From contig NZ_JNIM01000001.1 in the NCBI RefSeq assembly GCF_000702505.1, positions 2,294,001 to 2,358,000 of the forward strand: a stretch of DNA of 64,000 bases. The letters are read 5' to 3'. The position numbers were made by a program, and so were the translations under genes. Below, in pieces: positions 61,276 through 64,000 of this stretch. The notes under the pieces were generated by a model that ran no database searches, was not told the DNA's origin, and worked only from the letters and a program-made list of their open reading frames with translations. Source of the DNA: Thermogemmatispora carboxidivorans. GTDB lineage: Bacteria; Chloroflexota; Ktedonobacteria; Ktedonobacterales; Ktedonobacteraceae. Positions within the stretch are counted from its first letter, which is position 1, and each line of letters begins with the position of its first letter.

Positions 61276-62262
61276 ATGACCATCTCAGCCACTATCAGCG
61301 TTGAGCATCTGCGCAAAGTCTACCGCGTCTACGAGCGCGAGGCCGGTCTGCGCGCCGCCTTGCGTGGCCTCATCCAGCGTCACGCCCAGGAGGTCATTGG
61401 AGTCGATGACCTCACGTTTCGCATCGAGTCGGGGGAGATCGTGGGATTTCTCGGTCCCAACGGGGCCGGCAAGACAACGACCCTCAAGATGCTCGCCGGC
61501 CTGCTCTATCCCAGCGCTGGTACCCTTCAGGTCCTGGGCTATCTCCCCTGGCGCCGTGAACGCTCCTTCCTGCGCCAGATCGCCCTGGTCATGGGCCAGC
61601 GCCAGCAACTCATCTGGGACATCCCCGTCATCGACTCCTTCGAGCTGAACCGCGCCATCTACCGCATTCCCTCAGCTCAGTATCGCCAGACCCTGGACGA
61701 GCTAACGGACCTGCTCGAACTTGCCTCACTCCTTCAGAAGCCTGTACGGAACCTCTCCCTGGGAGAACGGATGAAATGCGAGATCGCTGCCTGCCTCCTG
61801 CACCGTCCCCGGGTGCTCTTCCTCGATGAGCCAACCATCGGCCTCGACGTTGTCATGCAGCGCCGTATCCGCGACTTTGTGCGCGAATATAATCGTCGCA
61901 CCGGGGCCACGGTCCTGCTGACCAGCCACTACATGGCCGACGTCGAGGCCCTGTGTCAGCGCATCATTCTGATCCATCATGGCAAGATGCTCTTTGACGG
62001 CGAACTCACACGCCTGATCGAACGCTTCTCGCCCTATAAGACCATCGCCGTGCGCCTGCAGGAGCCGGCCAGCCTGGACCCCTACGGCGAAGTCATCGGC
62101 CAAAGCGAAGATCGGATCACCCTCCGCGTCCCCAAAAGTGCGGTTGCCCCCGTCACCGCGCGCTTGCTCACAGAGCAGGCAGTGATCGACCTCAGCGTCG
62201 AAGATCCCCCCATCGAGGCCGTCATCGAGCACATCTTTACCCAACAAGAGGAGGTAGTTTGA
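61276..62262 (+). CDS. ABC exporter ATP-binding subunit
   Basis: Walker A LGPNGAGKTTTLKML, Q-loop VMGQRQQLIWD, signature NLSLGERMKCEIA, Walker B RVLFLDEPTIGLD and switch TSHYMADVEALC. The C-terminal extension of about 90 residues is usual for exporters of the ABC-2 type. The frame is open upstream to 61081, overlapping the remnant; the ATG at 61276 starts MTISATISVEHLRKVYRV, which fits the family. The next gene starts 6 bases after the stop, so the three ABC genes form an operon. Confidence 0.92.
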   Translation: MTISATISVEHLRKVYRVYEREAGLRAALRGLIQRHAQEVIGVDDLTFRIESGEIVGFLGPNGAGKTTTLKMLAGLLYPSAGTLQVLGYLPWRRERSFLRQIALVMGQRQQLIWDIPVIDSFELNRAIYRIPSAQYRQTLDELTDLLELASLLQKPVRNLSLGERMKCEIAACLLHRPRVLFLDEPTIGLDVVMQRRIRDFVREYNRRTGATVLLTSHYMADVEALCQRIILIHHGKMLFDGELTRLIERFSPYKTIAVRLQEPASLDPYGEVIGQSEDRITLRVPKSAVAPVTARLLTEQAVIDLSVEDPPIEAVIEHIFTQQEEVV

Positions 62263-62267
62263 CCCCC

Positions 62268-63071
62268 ATGAGACAGCTTTTGGCCGTCTACCGCCAGCAA
62301 CTGAAAACAGCCCTGGCCGAGCAGCTCCAGTACCGGGCTGCACTCATCATCTGGTTGATCGAGGTGGCACTAGGACCGGCGGTCTCCGTCAGCGTTTGGT
62401 CGACAGTAGCTCGCAATGAGGGAGGAGCAGTCAACGGCTACAGCTCGGCAGGCTTCGCCGCCTATTTCATTGCCACCATGCTGGTCAACTACGCCACCCA
62501 GACCTGGGTATTTTGGGAATTCAGCCGCCGCGTGCGTGAAGGCGAATTCTCGCCGCTGCTCCTGCGCCCCATCCACCCGATTCACGCCGACCTGGCAGAC
62601 AACCTGGCCTACAAGATCCTCATGCTGCCCGTCATCACCCTCGTCACTCTGATCCTCTTCTTCGCCTTTCACGCCAGCATTGCCCTCACCCTGGCCAACG
62701 TCCTTGCCTTCCTACCGGCCCTGGTCCTGGCCTTCGCCCTGCGCTTCATCTTAGAGTGGACCCTGGCCCTGTTAGCCTTCTGGCTGACTCAAGTCAACGT
62801 GATCAATCAGCTCTATGTGGTCGTGGTGCTCTTCCTCTCGGGGCAGCTCGTTCCGCTGACCCTTCTGCCCACCCCTGTGCAGGTGGCCTCAGCCTGGCTT
62901 CCCTTCCAGTGGATGGTCGCTTTCCCGGCGGAGCTGCTTGTCCATCGCCTCAGCCCTCCGGCCCTCCTTACCGGCCTCCTCGCTCAGCTCGCCTGGCTGC
63001 TGGTCGGCCTCGCCCTCTTCTCCCTCACCTGGCGCCTTGGCATCAGACGCTATACAGCAGTAGGAGGATGA
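62268..63071 (+). CDS. ABC-2 family permease 1 (ABC2_membrane_6/DUF990-like)
   Basis: 267 aa with about six hydrophobic segments. EFSRRVREGEFSPLLLRPIHP is the characteristic cytosolic loop of this permease group (seen again in the next protein as EQVRLGTLDYLLTKP). GAGGAGGT lies 12 nt before the ATG; a TTG at 62259 is too close to that site. Likely pairs with permease 2 as a heterodimeric channel. Substrate unknown. Confidence 0.85.
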   Translation: MRQLLAVYRQQLKTALAEQLQYRAALIIWLIEVALGPAVSVSVWSTVARNEGGAVNGYSSAGFAAYFIATMLVNYATQTWVFWEFSRRVREGEFSPLLLRPIHPIHADLADNLAYKILMLPVITLVTLILFFAFHASIALTLANVLAFLPALVLAFALRFILEWTLALLAFWLTQVNVINQLYVVVVLFLSGQLVPLTLLPTPVQVASAWLPFQWMVAFPAELLVHRLSPPALLTGLLAQLAWLLVGLALFSLTWRLGIRRYTAVGG

Positions 63072-63871
63072 AACGAAACACCATGCGCGACTACCTGCGC
63101 CTCCTGGGCACCTTCTTCCGCGTCAGCCTGTTAGGAGAACTAGCCTATCGGGCCAATTTCTGGCTGCAGGCCATCGAATCCCTCATCGAGTTAGGAACGG
63201 CCCTGGCCCTGGTCAGCGTCGTCTTCACCTATACCCAGAGCCTCAACGGCTGGCATGCCTCTGAGCTGCTCATACTCATCGGCACCTACTTTCTGATCGG
63301 CGGCGCCATCAATATGATCATTACACCCGGCATGAGCCGCCTCATCGAGCAGGTCCGTCTGGGCACCCTGGACTATCTGCTCACCAAGCCTGAAGAGGCC
63401 CAGCTCCTGGTCAGCATCCAGCGCCTCGATCTCTGGAAACTACTGGACCTCCTCTTCGGACTGGCCCTACTCGTGGCCGCTGCCAGCTGGCATGGCAGCT
63501 GGCCTAGCCCGCTGCAGATCCTAGCCTTCGCCCTGACCTTGCTGGCCGGGGCCATCATCGTCTACAGCTTTGTGCTCTTCCTGGCTACCCTCTCCTTCTG
63601 GTACGTGCGCGTCGAAAACATTCTGGTGATCTTCGAAAGCATGTACGAAGCTGGGCGCTGGCCGGTCGATATCTACCCCGGCTGGCTGCGCGCTACCCTC
63701 ACCTTCATCGTGCCGGTGGCCTTCGCCGTCACCGTCCCCGCTGAGGCCCTGACCGCCCGCCTCACCTGGCTGGCTCTCCTGGGCACCCTCGCCCTCGCTG
63801 CCCTGGCCCTGCTGGTGACCCGCCTCTTCTGGCGCTTCGCCGTGCGCCACTACAGTGGCGCCTCATCCTGA
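63068..63871 (+). CDS. ABC-2 family permease 2 (ABC2_membrane_6/DUF990-like)
   Basis: 267 aa if started at the ATG at 63068, which overlaps the previous stop as ATGA; an ATG at 63083 (MRDYL) is the alternative, and the AGGAGG at 63062-63067 fits neither ideally. Six hydrophobic segments, with RLIEQVRLGTLDYLLTKP as the family loop and FWYVRVENILVIFESMYEAGRWPVDIYP in the second half. Translational coupling to permease 1 is likely. Confidence 0.85.
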   Translation: MKRNTMRDYLRLLGTFFRVSLLGELAYRANFWLQAIESLIELGTALALVSVVFTYTQSLNGWHASELLILIGTYFLIGGAINMIITPGMSRLIEQVRLGTLDYLLTKPEEAQLLVSIQRLDLWKLLDLLFGLALLVAAASWHGSWPSPLQILAFALTLLAGAIIVYSFVLFLATLSFWYVRVENILVIFESMYEAGRWPVDIYPGWLRATLTFIVPVAFAVTVPAEALTARLTWLALLGTLALAALALLVTRLFWRFAVRHYSGASS

Positions 63872-63905
63872 ACTTCTTCCCGAAGAACAGGAAAGAAGTA
63901 CCAGG

Positions 63906-63922
63906 GGAGAGCCGGCCTCTCC
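63906..63922 (+). terminator. Small hairpin after the ABC operon
   Basis: GGAGAG-CCGGC-CTCTCC. A 6-bp stem directly before the next promoter, with no T run. Confidence 0.4.
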
Positions 63923-63925
63923 TGC

Positions 63926-63954
63926 TTGACTTCCGACACAACATATGGTATCTT
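63926..63954 (+). promoter_or_regulatory. Promoter at the right edge for a gene outside the window
   Basis: TTGACT (63926-63931), 17 bp, TATCTT (63949-63954). Confidence 0.6.
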
Positions 63955-64000
63955 ACCGCCCGTACCTGCCTATATCTTGTGCTTGCTCATTGGCAACCGA

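Overview
The window looks like a chromosomal segment of a high-GC, spore-forming filamentous Chloroflexota of the class Ktedonobacteria, possibly Thermogemmatispora-like. This is an inference from gene content: many Ser/Thr kinases, baseplate-J-like surface domains, a DUF929 protein, R2lox, inositol catabolism and beta-glucan hydrolases. No rRNA or tRNA gene was seen, so the taxonomy is not proven.

Layout. 1-4819 (minus): the 3' end of a very large NERD-pseudokinase-kinase-ATPase protein that runs off the left edge, then an SPL-family radical SAM protein. 4922-13078 (plus): a LacI-type regulator with its own promoter and a palindrome at the start point, followed by a myo-inositol catabolic cluster (iolC, iolD, an iolE-like gene, iolG and a LacD-type aldolase). 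13381-16931: a membrane-anchored DUF929 protein facing a lone molybdenum hydroxylase large subunit, with a shared terminator. 17270-29025 (plus): a glycan-utilisation locus with a secreted GH5-CBM2 enzyme, a LacI regulator with two GAAACCGGTT-type operators, a GH16 beta-1,3-glucanase with two duplicated CBMs, a family-5 binding protein with two permeases and no ATPase, and a GH1 beta-glucosidase. Enzymes outside cut polymer, the transporter imports oligomers, and GH1 finishes them inside.

29465-39068 holds genome-maintenance or defence-like genes: a RelE/ParE-UvrD-type helicase fusion, an endonuclease III homologue, a STAND ATPase with TPRs, a membrane MutS-like ATPase, a Prim-Pol N-terminal-only protein behind a tetranucleotide microsatellite, and an orphan CRISPR array of six repeats without cas genes. 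39478-55307 is the most unusual block. Four large single-pass membrane proteins share one extracytoplasmic baseplate-J-like domain; three carry an N-terminal Ser/Thr kinase and one a different alpha/beta domain. Between them lie a lipoprotein, four small XRE regulators and two unrecognised proteins. One kinase has a sharply AT-rich cassette inside the shared ectodomain, which suggests recombination among the paralogues.

55345-64000: R2lox behind a TetR-type operator, a DCC thiol oxidoreductase, a RAYT-like protein that has lost its HUH motif, an orphan beta-class DNA methyltransferase that may be leaderless, an MFS transporter with a structured 5' leader, a PLP-decarboxylase C-terminal remnant, and a three-gene ABC-2 exporter.
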